The position numbers were made by a program, and so were the translations under genes. From Akkermansiaceae bacterium (lineage in GTDB: Bacteria; Verrucomicrobiota; Verrucomicrobiia; Verrucomicrobiales; Akkermansiaceae): 7,897 bases of DNA. This document shows positions 1 to 6,136 of this stretch, piece after piece; position 1 is the stretch's first letter, and every line of letters starts with the position of its first letter. The stretch covers positions 1 to 7,897 of the forward strand of contig JALZVD010000084.1 in the NCBI GenBank assembly GCA_023300205.1, read 5' to 3'. Under the pieces are notes generated by a model. That model was not told where the DNA came from. It was given only the letters and a program-made list of their open reading frames with translations, and made no database searches.

Positions 1-215
1 GTGTAGTTTGTTTTCTCTATAGTTTTTTTAGTATCAGTGGGAGAGTCTGCTATTTCAAGGGGTGATGAATGAGTAGGGTTTCTGAGGTGGTATAAGCATG
101 TAGCGACAACTCCAGCGACGGACATGACTAGGATGGCGAGCCAGATTGTGACATTTAGCCTTAGAAACCCTCTTCTTGAGCGATGGGCTTGTATGGATTG
201 CAGGTGGATTTTCAT
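1..215 (-). CDS. Partial single-pass membrane protein (N-terminal 71 codons)
   Basis: An open frame starts with ATG at 215-213 and runs without a stop to the window edge, so only 71 residues are seen. The N-terminus is basic and probably cytoplasmic (RSRRGFLR, residues 13-20). One hydrophobic segment follows at about residues 21-43 (NVTIWLAILVMSVAGVVATC), then a polar Ser/Thr/Pro-rich stretch. By the positive-inside rule this is an N-in protein with its main domain outside the cytoplasmic membrane. There is no signal-peptidase site or lipobox that I can support. The start lies 19 nt after the kinase stop on the same strand, so it is probably the last visible gene of the H-NOX operon. No Shine-Dalgarno is seen, as in most genes here. 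The family is not recognisable from this fragment. That it is a real gene rests on the open frame, the position and the membrane-anchor pattern. Confidence 0.6.
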   Translation of the reverse strand, partial: MKIHLQSIQAHRSRRGFLRLNVTIWLAILVMSVAGVVATCLYHLRNPTHSSPLEIADSPTDTKKTIEKTNY

Positions 216-234
216 TTGTTTAGAAGAGAGCGGT

Positions 235-2331
235 TTAGATGATTTTGTAGTGCTGTAGCCATTGTTCTACTTTCTGGATATCTATGGGCTTGGTAATGTA
301 GCTATTCATTCCTGCAGCGATACATTTGGCTTCATCTTCTGGCAGGACATTAGCGGTCATGGCTATGATTGGGATGTCTTTATAGTGTTTGTAGGTAGGG
401 TTTTTCCTGATTTGTTTCGTTGATTCAATTCCGTCCATGACCGGCATTTGCATGTCCATGAAGATGATGTGGTAGAATTTATTTTCTGCGAGTGCTGCGA
501 GTGCTTCTTCTCCATTGTGAGCTACATGGACAATGATGCCGATCCTTTCTATTAGGAGCTTGGCAAGTTTTGCATTGATGTGATTATCTTCTACGATAAG
601 AGCGAAGACCTCTTGTTCTGGTGGAGGGAGGTCAGAGGGTAGTTTGATTTGTGTGTGTTCTGTTACGGTTGATTTCTGCGCGATAGCTTGGAGCATGGAA
701 TTCATGAGCATATTTTCTTTAACGGGCTTATAGATAAGGTCATCAAACCCTGATTTGAGCACCTGAGTTTTAGTGGCTTCTCTTGAAGAGGTAACTAGTA
801 TCATGGGAGGGGTATAGGTTTTATTGCTGGCCGAGTATTCTTTTGCGAACTGGAAGCCATCCATGTCTGGCATGAGCATGTCTACTAGGATGAGATCAAA
901 TTGATCTATCGTATTATCTAATATAGCGAGAGCTTCCCTAGGGGAGTCACTTGTAGTTACTACGCAACCCCATTTGGTTAGTCTAGCGCGCATGAAGTCT
1001 AGGTTGATGGGGTTATCATCAAGAATGAAGACTTGAATTCCTTTGAGGGGTGATGTGGATATGCTATTTAGTTGGTATTTATTTTTTGCGTGTAGAAGTG
1101 GGATGGTGATGACGAATTCTGAGCCTTTTCCGACTTTAGAGTTTGCAGAGATTGTTCCTCCCATGGCATCTGTGAGCTGCCTGCATATGGCTAACCCTAG
1201 GCCTGTGCCACCATATTTTCTGGTTGTGGAGGCGTCAGCTTGCTGGAATGGTTGAAATAGTTGTTCCTTAATTTCATCGGTAAATCCTATTCCGGTGTCA
1301 TTGACTGAAAACTGGATGAAGTTCTGGCTTGGCTTTTTGACTTCTATGGATACGGCGCCGTGTTCGGTAAATTTTAGGCCGTTGGATACTAGGTTAAGCA
1401 AGATTTGTTTGAGTCTTCCTGAGTCTCCGTGGATGTGTCTGGGGATATTAGGTTGAATGAAGTAGAGTAGATCTACTTGTTTCATGGCAGCTGTTTGAGA
1501 GTGGATGTCTAGTATGTCTTCAATACTCTCGGTGAGGTCATAGTCGACGTGTTCTAATTCTATCTGACCGGATTCGATACGAGAGAAGTCAAGGATGTCG
1601 TTGATGATGTTGAGCAGGATGTCGCCACTTTTCTTGATTAGTGAGAGGTGTTCTTGCTGTTCTGTGGAGACTTCACTCTGTAAGAGGAGGTTAGTGAATC
1701 CTATGATTCCATTGAGAGGAGTCCTGATTTCATGGCTCATTGTAGCTAGAAAGAGAGACTTTGCTTCATTTGCTTTGATTGCTGTATTCGTGGCTACTTT
1801 TAGATCTTTTGCCGCTTTTTGGTTGGCGGTCATGTCTCTGATGATGCCTTGTATGATGGTTTGGCTGCCGAATCTGAGGCGTGTAGCGGCGATGTCTACA
1901 GGGATTTTTTTGTTATTACTGTCTAGTAAATGGCATGCAAAGCGTGTGTTTCCGGTGTTGATGATTTTTCTGAGAGCTTTTATACAGGTGGCTATGGAGT
2001 CTCTTGAAGGGATACTAGAGATTTGTGAACCCACGAGTTCTTCATGAGTTTTACCTAATAACTTGCAGATGGTTTGGTTGGCATCGAGAATTTTTCCAAC
2101 GTGGTCTTGTATGATGATTCCATCTTTAGAGTGTCGAAATAAAGCCGCGAATTTTTCTTCTTCGCGTTTGTATTTAGAAGATTCAACAACAATTTTTTGC
2201 TCTAGTTGGAGATTGGCGTAGTAGAGTTGGGAGCTTTTTTCTTCTAAAAGCAGCTCAGCTTGTTGGCGTGCTTTTTTTTCACGCTCATAGCGCGTCTTCC
2301 ATTTTTCACCAATGGGATCGATGTCAGACAT
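235..2331 (-). CDS. PAS hybrid histidine kinase with two receiver domains, H-NOX-associated (HnoK-like)
   Basis: A 698-residue soluble hybrid sensor kinase, proposed partner of the H-NOX protein encoded just upstream. Residues 9-60 are a charged coiled coil (REREKKARQQAELLLEEKS region), a type I recall from kinases and cyclases paired with haem sensors. A PAS domain spans about 61-170. The HisKA dimerisation helix carries the phospho-acceptor His200 (SHEIRTPLNG). The ATPase domain has an N-box (N313, N317), a G1 box DTGIG (345-349) and a G2 box GGTGLGL (374-380). Receiver 1 (about 431-550) has D438/D439, phospho-acceptor D484 and K535. Receiver 2 (about 574-698) has E581/D582, phospho-acceptor D626, T659 and K681. 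All catalytic residues are present, so both receivers should be active. There is no membrane segment, which fits a cytosolic signal delivered by H-NOX. The start ATG is 1 nt past the H-NOX stop, implying translational coupling. Phosphate would leave through the Hpt protein at 4322-4657. The NO role is inferred from family and context. Confidence 0.93.
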   Translation of the reverse strand: MSDIDPIGEKWKTRYEREKKARQQAELLLEEKSSQLYYANLQLEQKIVVESSKYKREEEKFAALFRHSKDGIIIQDHVGKILDANQTICKLLGKTHEELVGSQISSIPSRDSIATCIKALRKIINTGNTRFACHLLDSNNKKIPVDIAATRLRFGSQTIIQGIIRDMTANQKAAKDLKVATNTAIKANEAKSLFLATMSHEIRTPLNGIIGFTNLLLQSEVSTEQQEHLSLIKKSGDILLNIINDILDFSRIESGQIELEHVDYDLTESIEDILDIHSQTAAMKQVDLLYFIQPNIPRHIHGDSGRLKQILLNLVSNGLKFTEHGAVSIEVKKPSQNFIQFSVNDTGIGFTDEIKEQLFQPFQQADASTTRKYGGTGLGLAICRQLTDAMGGTISANSKVGKGSEFVITIPLLHAKNKYQLNSISTSPLKGIQVFILDDNPINLDFMRARLTKWGCVVTTSDSPREALAILDNTIDQFDLILVDMLMPDMDGFQFAKEYSASNKTYTPPMILVTSSREATKTQVLKSGFDDLIYKPVKENMLMNSMLQAIAQKSTVTEHTQIKLPSDLPPPEQEVFALIVEDNHINAKLAKLLIERIGIIVHVAHNGEEALAALAENKFYHIIFMDMQMPVMDGIESTKQIRKNPTYKHYKDIPIIAMTANVLPEDEAKCIAAGMNSYITKPIDIQKVEQWLQHYKII

Positions 2332-2332
2332 T

Positions 2333-2881
2333 TCAGGGTGATTGATCTGCCTTTGTTATGATGAATAGCTCTTGGTTGTCCGATATTTTCTCACGCTGGA
2401 TCGAACAATTTCTTTTGAAGTGTTCTAGGCTACCTATGATGAGCCCTTCACAGACGTCTTCCATGTGTCTGTTAGATTTATAAATCATGTGTAGTTCTCT
2501 GGACGAATTTGGTCTGGAGCAAATGAATGTAGGTAGTTCAGCATCTGGGTAGAGCTTTCTAACTTCTACATGGATATAGGTTTCAACTTGTTCTAAAAAG
2601 TCTAGAGGGTCAGTGGTTTTCTGGACAAATTCTGGATATGTTCTAGCAAGGCTGTGAAATAAATAGGTGCCGAATGTTTTGAGCAAGATAGGAATTGAAA
2701 TATTACTTTCGTTGCTGAGATTGGTAACGAGATCTGCAATTTCAGTGTGTGAGTATGTTCCTACTGATGTGTAGGATCCTCCAGATGGGAGGTTACTTTT
2801 TTCGATAATGGTGTCTACCATATCTAATGAGAATGAGTTTTCTACCATGGTGAGAAACTCTGTAAAAACAATACCTTTCAT
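2333..2881 (-). CDS. hnoX: H-NOX haem nitric-oxide/oxygen sensor
   Basis: A 182-residue stand-alone H-NOX (HNOB) domain, the usual length for bacterial NO sensors. The N-terminus MKGIVFTEFL and the segment SGGSYTSVGTYSHTE (33-47) are family hallmarks. The proximal haem ligand is H104 in YIHVEVRKLYPDAELP. The YxSxR motif that holds the haem propionates is Y134-S136-R138. P117 lies 13 residues after the ligand His, as does the haem-distorting proline of the Thermoanaerobacter protein. The position matching that protein's distal-pocket Tyr140 is V143, so no oxygen-stabilising tyrosine is seen and selective NO binding is predicted. Cysteines are C121, C144 and C159; I cannot assign a zinc site to them. 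It sits between the sigma-54 regulator (48 nt upstream) and the kinase (1 nt downstream). In characterised systems NO-bound H-NOX changes the activity of the adjacent kinase. No Shine-Dalgarno precedes the ATG. The family call is very secure; the ligand preference is inference. Confidence 0.96.
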   Translation of the reverse strand: MKGIVFTEFLTMVENSFSLDMVDTIIEKSNLPSGGSYTSVGTYSHTEIADLVTNLSNESNISIPILLKTFGTYLFHSLARTYPEFVQKTTDPLDFLEQVETYIHVEVRKLYPDAELPTFICSRPNSSRELHMIYKSNRHMEDVCEGLIIGSLEHFKRNCSIQREKISDNQELFIITKADQSP

Positions 2882-2929
2882 GAGTGAAGTGTCTAAGTTT
2901 TGTTGAGCTGAGGGAAGAATAAAATGATG

Positions 2930-4285
2930 TTATAAATTATGACGTTTGATTTTATTATAGATTGATTTTTCTGTGATGCCGAGTGTTCTGGATGTTTCTG
3001 CTTTGTTACCGCCACAGTAATTGAGTGCTTGGATAATGGCTTCTGCTTCGATCTCGGCGAGAGTGTGGCCTGTAAGACCAGACATTGAGGATTGTGTTGC
3101 CGTCTGACTAAGATCATTAGGTAAGTCTTGAATATGGATGATATTATCTTCACAGAATACAGAGGCTCGTTCGATTAGGTTTTCTAACTGACGGATATTT
3201 CCAGGCCATTGGTATTGTTTTAGAATGTTCTTTGCGTCAGATGAAATGTTGATGAGTGTGGAGTTTCTACTTTTGGCGATTCGATTTAGGAAGTGTTCAG
3301 CTAGTGGGATGATGTTTTCGATTTGTTCGCGTAATGGAGGGAGCTCTAGAGGGATGACGCTGATTCTGTAGAAAAGGTCTTCTCTGAATTCTTGGTTCGC
3401 GATCTTCTCTTTAAAATTGATGTTGGAGGCAGTTATGATTCTTGTGTCTGACTTGATGATTTCAGTTCCGCCTATTCTGCTGAATTCTTGATCTTGTAGG
3501 ACGTTGAGTAGTTTTGGTTGGAGATCTAGGGGGAGGTCACCGATTTCATCTAGGAATAGTGTTCCTCCAGCCGCTGCTTCTATTTTTCCTATACGTTTCT
3601 TTATGGCTCCGGTGAATGCGCCTTTTTCATGACCGAATAGTTCGCTTTCTAAAAGCTCTCTTGGTAGAGCGGGGCAACTTACTGTGATGAATGGTTTGTC
3701 TTTCCTGTCACTGTTAGCGTGGATGAGTCTGGCGAAAATACTTTTACCTGTGCCGCTTTCACCTGTGAGTAGAACAGTGGAGTCTAACTTAGCTACTTTT
3801 AGGGCTTTATTTTGAATATCTATAGTAGCAGGAGACTTGCTGATGAGATTAATTTCTGATGAATGAGATGAGAGAGAGTCTGATAGATTTTCTTTTAGTT
3901 GGTTATTTTCTTTTTGGATTTTGCTGATTTTGCGAGCATTTCTGAGTGAGGTGAATAGTTCATCCAAATTAAATGGCTTAGTTAGATAGTCTAGTGCACC
4001 AAGCTTAACTGCTTGCATCGCTACAGACGCATCATGTTCGTTGCTTAGCATGATGACTGGTGTTTTGTTGTTAGATTCTGCTAATTTTTGCAAACACTGG
4101 AGGCCGTCCATTTTGGGCATTTTTACGTCTAAGAGAATGACGTCTAGATCGTCATTCAGTAGCTTGAAGACTTCTTCTCCATTTTTAGCTGTAATGGGGT
4201 GGAAGCCGAAGTGAGTAGCTTTGATTTCTAGAAGGCGGCGTATTGTGGAATCATCATCCGCAATTATTAGATTGTATTCTGCCAT
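2930..4285 (-). CDS. NtrC-family sigma-54-dependent response regulator (HnoC-like)
   Basis: A 451-residue transcription activator with the order receiver, AAA+, helix-turn-helix. The receiver (1-118) has the acidic pocket D10-D12, phospho-acceptor D53 ([11 protein letters not shown]) and K103. A charged linker helix follows at about 119-140. The AAA+ domain has Walker A GESGTGKS (175-182), the sigma-54 contact loop GAFTGA (222-227), Walker B FLDEIG (244-249) and the arginine-rich REDLFYR segment (301-307). A Fis-type HTH closes the protein (about 421-450, [20 protein letters not shown]). The intact GAFTGA loop means it should open RNA polymerase-sigma-54 promoters. I chose ATG 4285 because the homologous receiver begins [12 protein letters not shown]; an upstream in-frame start at 4336 would add 17 unconserved residues and overlap the Hpt gene. 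It heads the H-NOX operon and so may autoregulate. In Shewanella and Vibrio NO circuits a similar regulator, HnoC, sits downstream of the H-NOX kinase; equivalence here is inferred. Confidence 0.94.
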   Translation of the reverse strand: MAEYNLIIADDDSTIRRLLEIKATHFGFHPITAKNGEEVFKLLNDDLDVILLDVKMPKMDGLQCLQKLAESNNKTPVIMLSNEHDASVAMQAVKLGALDYLTKPFNLDELFTSLRNARKISKIQKENNQLKENLSDSLSSHSSEINLISKSPATIDIQNKALKVAKLDSTVLLTGESGTGKSIFARLIHANSDRKDKPFITVSCPALPRELLESELFGHEKGAFTGAIKKRIGKIEAAAGGTLFLDEIGDLPLDLQPKLLNVLQDQEFSRIGGTEIIKSDTRIITASNINFKEKIANQEFREDLFYRISVIPLELPPLREQIENIIPLAEHFLNRIAKSRNSTLINISSDAKNILKQYQWPGNIRQLENLIERASVFCEDNIIHIQDLPNDLSQTATQSSMSGLTGHTLAEIEAEAIIQALNYCGGNKAETSRTLGITEKSIYNKIKRHNL

Positions 4286-4306
4286 TGTGTGATTATTTTT
4301 GATTTT

Positions 4307-4336
4307 ATTAGAGGTGAGATGATGGACGAGGTGCAA
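4307..4336 (-). promoter_or_regulatory. Candidate sigma-70-type promoter for the H-NOX operon
   Basis: On the minus strand, TTGCAC (4336-4331) and TCTAAT (4312-4307) are separated by 18 bp and lie about 22 bp before the response-regulator ATG. The -10 box matches the consensus at five of six positions, but the -35 box only at three. The element overlaps the start of the divergent Hpt gene, because only 36 bp separate the two start codons. The call is weak and based on spacing and the -10 match alone. Confidence 0.22.
4311..4316 (+). promoter_or_regulatory. Shine-Dalgarno sequence that sets the Hpt start
   Basis: GAGGTG lies 5 nt before ATG 4322 and 2 nt before the adjacent ATG 4319. The 5-nt spacing favours 4322, giving a protein that begins MDEVQIDRDYL. 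The frame can be extended upstream to a GTG at 4289, but that would bury this ribosome site inside the gene. It is the only clear Shine-Dalgarno I find before a gene in this window. Confidence 0.6.
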
Positions 4337-4657
4337 ATAGATAGAGATTATTTACTGCAAATAGCAGGTGATGATAAGAAATTGGTGATGGGTATCATTG
4401 ATGATTTTGAGCTTGAATCTATGGGTTTGATCACTGAGTTAAGTAGATTAAATGAAGAGTATCTGTTAGATGTTAGGGATATTTTTCATAAGTTCAGGGG
4501 GGCGTCTAGTTCTCTTGGTATGGTTACTTTGTCCGAGGCTCTTGTTGAGTTAGAGGGTGTTGATGTGAAGTATTGGAGTAGCGGGAAGGTTGATCTACTG
4601 TTCATTTCTGAGTGTCTGACTAAGTCGGTAGCGCTTTGTAAGAGTTCCTTGGCTTAG
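4322..4657 (+). CDS. Hpt-domain histidine phosphotransfer protein
   Basis: A 111-residue protein that looks like a single, stand-alone Hpt four-helix bundle. The phospho-acceptor is H56 in FHKFRGASSSLGM (55-67), matching the Hpt pattern HxxKGxxxxxG with Arg in place of the usual Lys. The remainder is helical and acidic, and there is no membrane segment or second domain. It would shuttle phosphate between the receiver aspartates of the hybrid kinase (235-2331) and D53 of the sigma-54 regulator (2930-4285), the missing step in a four-step relay. It is transcribed away from that operon, with start codons 36 nt apart, so the two units share a control region. The start is fixed by the Shine-Dalgarno at 4311-4316. 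A hairpin with a T-run begins 16 nt past its stop. The Hpt call is strong from the motif and context; the exact partners are inferred. Confidence 0.87.
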   Translation: MDEVQIDRDYLLQIAGDDKKLVMGIIDDFELESMGLITELSRLNEEYLLDVRDIFHKFRGASSSLGMVTLSEALVELEGVDVKYWSSGKVDLLFISECLTKSVALCKSSLA

Positions 4658-4673
4658 TTAATCTTTTACGACT

Positions 4674-4690
4674 ACTGTATTTATTACAGT
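4674..4690. repeat. 17-bp dyad, copy 1 (possible regulator site)
   Basis: ACTGTA, a 5-bp spacer (TTTAT), then TACAGT: a perfect 6-bp inverted repeat. A related element lies 33 bp further on, centre to centre, roughly three helical turns. Its size and dyad symmetry are typical of response-regulator sites. It doubles as the left arm of the terminator-like hairpin. Confidence 0.5.
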
Positions 4691-4706
4691 GTTTTGGGTT
4701 AGGTAG

Positions 4707-4723
4707 ACAGTAAAAAATACAGT
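4707..4723. repeat. 17-bp dyad-like element, copy 2
   Basis: Its reverse complement matches copy 1 (4674-4690) at 15 of 17 positions. It carries ACAGTA on the left and TACAGT on the right, so its own symmetry is imperfect. A further single half-site, TACTGT, lies at 4742-4747. Confidence 0.45.
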
Positions 4724-4779
4724 CTTTTTTAATGGGTTATCTACTGTGAGGTTTTCATGGTTATTATAAGTGTCTATTT

Positions 4780-4785
4780 TATAAT
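4780..4785 (+). promoter_or_regulatory. Candidate -10 box upstream of the PEP-CTERM cluster
   Basis: A perfect TATAAT lies 94 bp before the first PEP-CTERM gene's ATG, in the only sizeable gap before that cluster. No convincing -35 box lies 16-18 bp upstream (ATGGTT or similar). It would give a 5' leader of about 85-90 nt. It competes with the sigma-54-like element at 4810-4825 as the start of this unit. Confidence 0.27.
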
Positions 4786-4809
4786 GAGTTGAGTTGAATT
4801 TAGAGATGT

Positions 4810-4825
4810 TGGCATGGAATGAGTA
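4810..4825 (+). promoter_or_regulatory. Partial sigma-54-like promoter (-24/-12)
   Basis: TGGCATGGAATGAGTA matches 10 of the 13 defined positions of the consensus TGGCACGRNNNTTGCW when I align it by hand. The -24 TGGCA is intact, but the -12 GC reads GT, a serious mismatch. It would place transcription start about 40 nt before ATG 4879. The interest comes from the NtrC-type activator encoded nearby and the dyads 90-150 bp upstream, where enhancer sites normally lie. Confidence 0.2.
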
Positions 4826-4865
4826 TAGGTAAGAGTCGAACCCAAGGGGGTTATAACAACTCATA

Positions 4866-4907
4866 CCATACATTATTCATGCAACCTATATTCCATACAT
4901 TACTCAT
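4866..4907 (+). repeat. 15-bp direct repeat spanning the PEP-CTERM gene start
   Basis: CCATACATTATTCAT (4866-4880) recurs as CCATACATTACTCAT (4893-4907) with one mismatch and a 27-bp period. The first copy supplies the AT of the start codon; the second lies in signal-peptide codons. It may be a recent small duplication, since the 27-bp offset keeps the reading frame. Confidence 0.5.
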
Positions 4908-5403
4908 CTGCACAGGGTGCTTGGTTCCATTTATAGGAGCAGCTCAAACGGTGTATTCTGAAATTAAGGTGACTCTGTTAGAGGCTCCAAATGATTCTGA
5001 TTATAATGTGGGAGATGTTTATATGCTTTACCTCTCTTATGATTCATCTCAATTATTAGGTATTGGTGAAGAAGTGATTTTAGTTGGTGATATTGTTTCA
5101 CTTCGCTTTGATTTTAATGGCGCCACTTATGATGAAAGGGATGATGTGGCATCTGATTACCCGAGGCTTTATTTTTCAGATTCCAAGCTCGTCGGAATGG
5201 ACTATTGGAATTCTAATGGGATCGAGGGTGGCGGTGATAAGTCCTTCTTCAGTTTTTATAAGGACCAATCTTTTAGTTACTCACCTTATGGGAGCTCAGA
5301 GTTCACAGGAGTTTATACGATGAGTGTTGTGCCTGAAGTTCAATCTACGACCCTGCTCAGCTACGGGCTGTGGCTTCTTTTAGTCAGACGTAAACGCAAC
5401 TAA
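4879..5403 (+). CDS. Secreted PEP-CTERM sorting-domain protein, unknown ectodomain
   Basis: A 174-residue exported protein. The first 22 residues (MQPIFHTLLICTGCLVPFIGAA) form a signal peptide with probable cleavage after the Ala-Ala pair. The mature part (23-148) is acidic, rich in Tyr, Ser, Asp and Gly and probably beta-stranded; I recognise no family. The C-terminus has the PEP-CTERM layout: VPEV (151-154), a hydrophobic span (about 157-169) and the basic tail RRKRN. The motif reads VPEV rather than the canonical VPEP. In this system an exosortase cleaves the tail and the protein is delivered to the envelope or extracellular matrix, often with exopolysaccharide. I chose ATG 4879 over 4819 because it puts the signal peptide at the terminus; 4819 adds a polar 20-residue extension. 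No Shine-Dalgarno. It leads a three-gene run with gaps of 25 and 27 nt. No exosortase gene is in the window. Confidence 0.8.
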   Translation: MQPIFHTLLICTGCLVPFIGAAQTVYSEIKVTLLEAPNDSDYNVGDVYMLYLSYDSSQLLGIGEEVILVGDIVSLRFDFNGATYDERDDVASDYPRLYFSDSKLVGMDYWNSNGIEGGGDKSFFSFYKDQSFSYSPYGSSEFTGVYTMSVVPEVQSTTLLSYGLWLLLVRRKRN

Positions 5404-5428
5404 TCAAAACATTTTTACTTACCCTATT

Positions 5429-6109
5429 ATGACAACTCAAGAAATAGTCGAAACGAATTTTCTAAGAATTATCAACAGAGAGATGATGGAGAATAAATTA
5501 GATCCAGTGTGTTACAGCGAAGCTCAGAGAAGAAGCTCAAAAGGCTCAAATTCTACGATGAAATTCTATGTAGCACTGAGACTGAAAGCTCTGAAAGCGG
5601 TGGGTTCTGGTATTCCTGTTATGAGAGGTAAGTCATCACTGATGACTACTCAATCATGCCATAAGCATCGATCTCGTAATACTAAGAATAGATATGACAA
5701 GAGTTCTCGAGAGAGGTGTCAGAAACAGCATAGAATAGAGCTCTGGGTTAGTAACCTGATTTTATTCATAGGGAGTATAAGCGCGATATGTTGCTTATGG
5801 AGCTTTCGTGGTGAGAGCGTTTCTAACCTCCCTTATTTGCCTCTTGCCTTGGTGGTGGCAGTGATTCAGTTGATACCTTGGATGATTAGACAATCGGGGC
5901 TTTGTTCTTATCTGAGTGCTACGACTTCTCTGTGTATTTTAGTGGCGTGTGTCTCATGTGGGTCTGGGGTGAAGCTATTAAAATCTGATCCAATTAAACA
6001 AGAACCAGTGGATGGGGAAACGAAGATACTAGAGAATACAATTACGATTATTCCTGCAGCAAGTGGGTCGTCTGCTGTTCAACAAACAGCAGCTCTTTCT
6101 AAGAACTAA
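5429..6109 (+). CDS. Unrecognised protein with basic N-terminal domain and three membrane spans
   Basis: 226 residues that I do not recognise. The first ~100 residues are soluble: a helical segment (MTTQEIVETNFLRIINREMM, then about 44-58) followed by a Lys/Arg/Ser-rich stretch with several His and Cys (about 66-102). Three hydrophobic segments follow at about 105-124, 135-152 and 159-178. The last ~48 residues are polar and may lie outside the membrane. The first span contains a CC pair (121-122) and the third ends CVSC (174-177). The strongly basic N-terminus should face the cytoplasm. There is no signal peptide or PEP-CTERM tail. It sits 25 nt after one PEP-CTERM gene and 27 nt before another, so it is probably co-transcribed. 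A helper in export or anchoring of its neighbours is possible, but nothing in the sequence shows it. ATG 5429 is the first start after the previous stop; no Shine-Dalgarno is present. Confidence 0.7.
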   Translation: MTTQEIVETNFLRIINREMMENKLDPVCYSEAQRRSSKGSNSTMKFYVALRLKALKAVGSGIPVMRGKSSLMTTQSCHKHRSRNTKNRYDKSSRERCQKQHRIELWVSNLILFIGSISAICCLWSFRGESVSNLPYLPLALVVAVIQLIPWMIRQSGLCSYLSATTSLCILVACVSCGSGVKLLKSDPIKQEPVDGETKILENTITIIPAASGSSAVQQTAALSKN

Positions 6110-6136
6110 CACGATTTAACTTAACCAAATAAAATA

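Larger units (their letters stand above)
4674..4730 (+). terminator. Rho-independent-like terminator after the Hpt gene
   Basis: Arm 4674-4690 pairs with arm 4707-4723 at 15 of 17 positions, closing a 16-nt loop (4691-4706), and is followed by C and then six T (4725-4730). It begins 16 nt after the Hpt stop on the same strand. The stem is AT-rich, so it is weaker than a classical terminator. Each arm is itself a near-dyad of ACTGTA/TACAGT, so the same DNA could be an operator pair. Confidence 0.55.

Noticed and set aside
1595..2047. 150-codon plus-strand open frame
   Set aside because: It is the antisense of the PAS/HisKA part of the kinase; its Leu/Ser-rich content is typical of antisense shadows.
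2893..3153. 86-codon minus-strand open frame overlapping the 3' end of the sigma-54 regulator
   Set aside because: It is a different frame of the same strand inside a well-supported HTH-coding region, with no recognisable domain.
4289..4321. Upstream GTG start for the Hpt protein
   Set aside because: It adds ten hydrophobic residues not needed by the Hpt fold and would place the clear GAGGTG ribosome site inside the coding region.
4286..4336. Upstream start for the sigma-54 regulator at 4336
   Set aside because: The extra 17 residues precede the conserved receiver start and would overlap the divergent Hpt gene.
4658..4873. 71-codon minus-strand open frame between the Hpt and PEP-CTERM genes
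   Set aside because: It covers the hairpin/T-run and the likely promoter region, resembles no family, and its composition follows the AT-rich repeats.
4819..4878. Upstream ATG for the first PEP-CTERM protein
   Set aside because: It would put a polar 20-residue stretch before the signal peptide; ATG 4879 gives a standard signal sequence.
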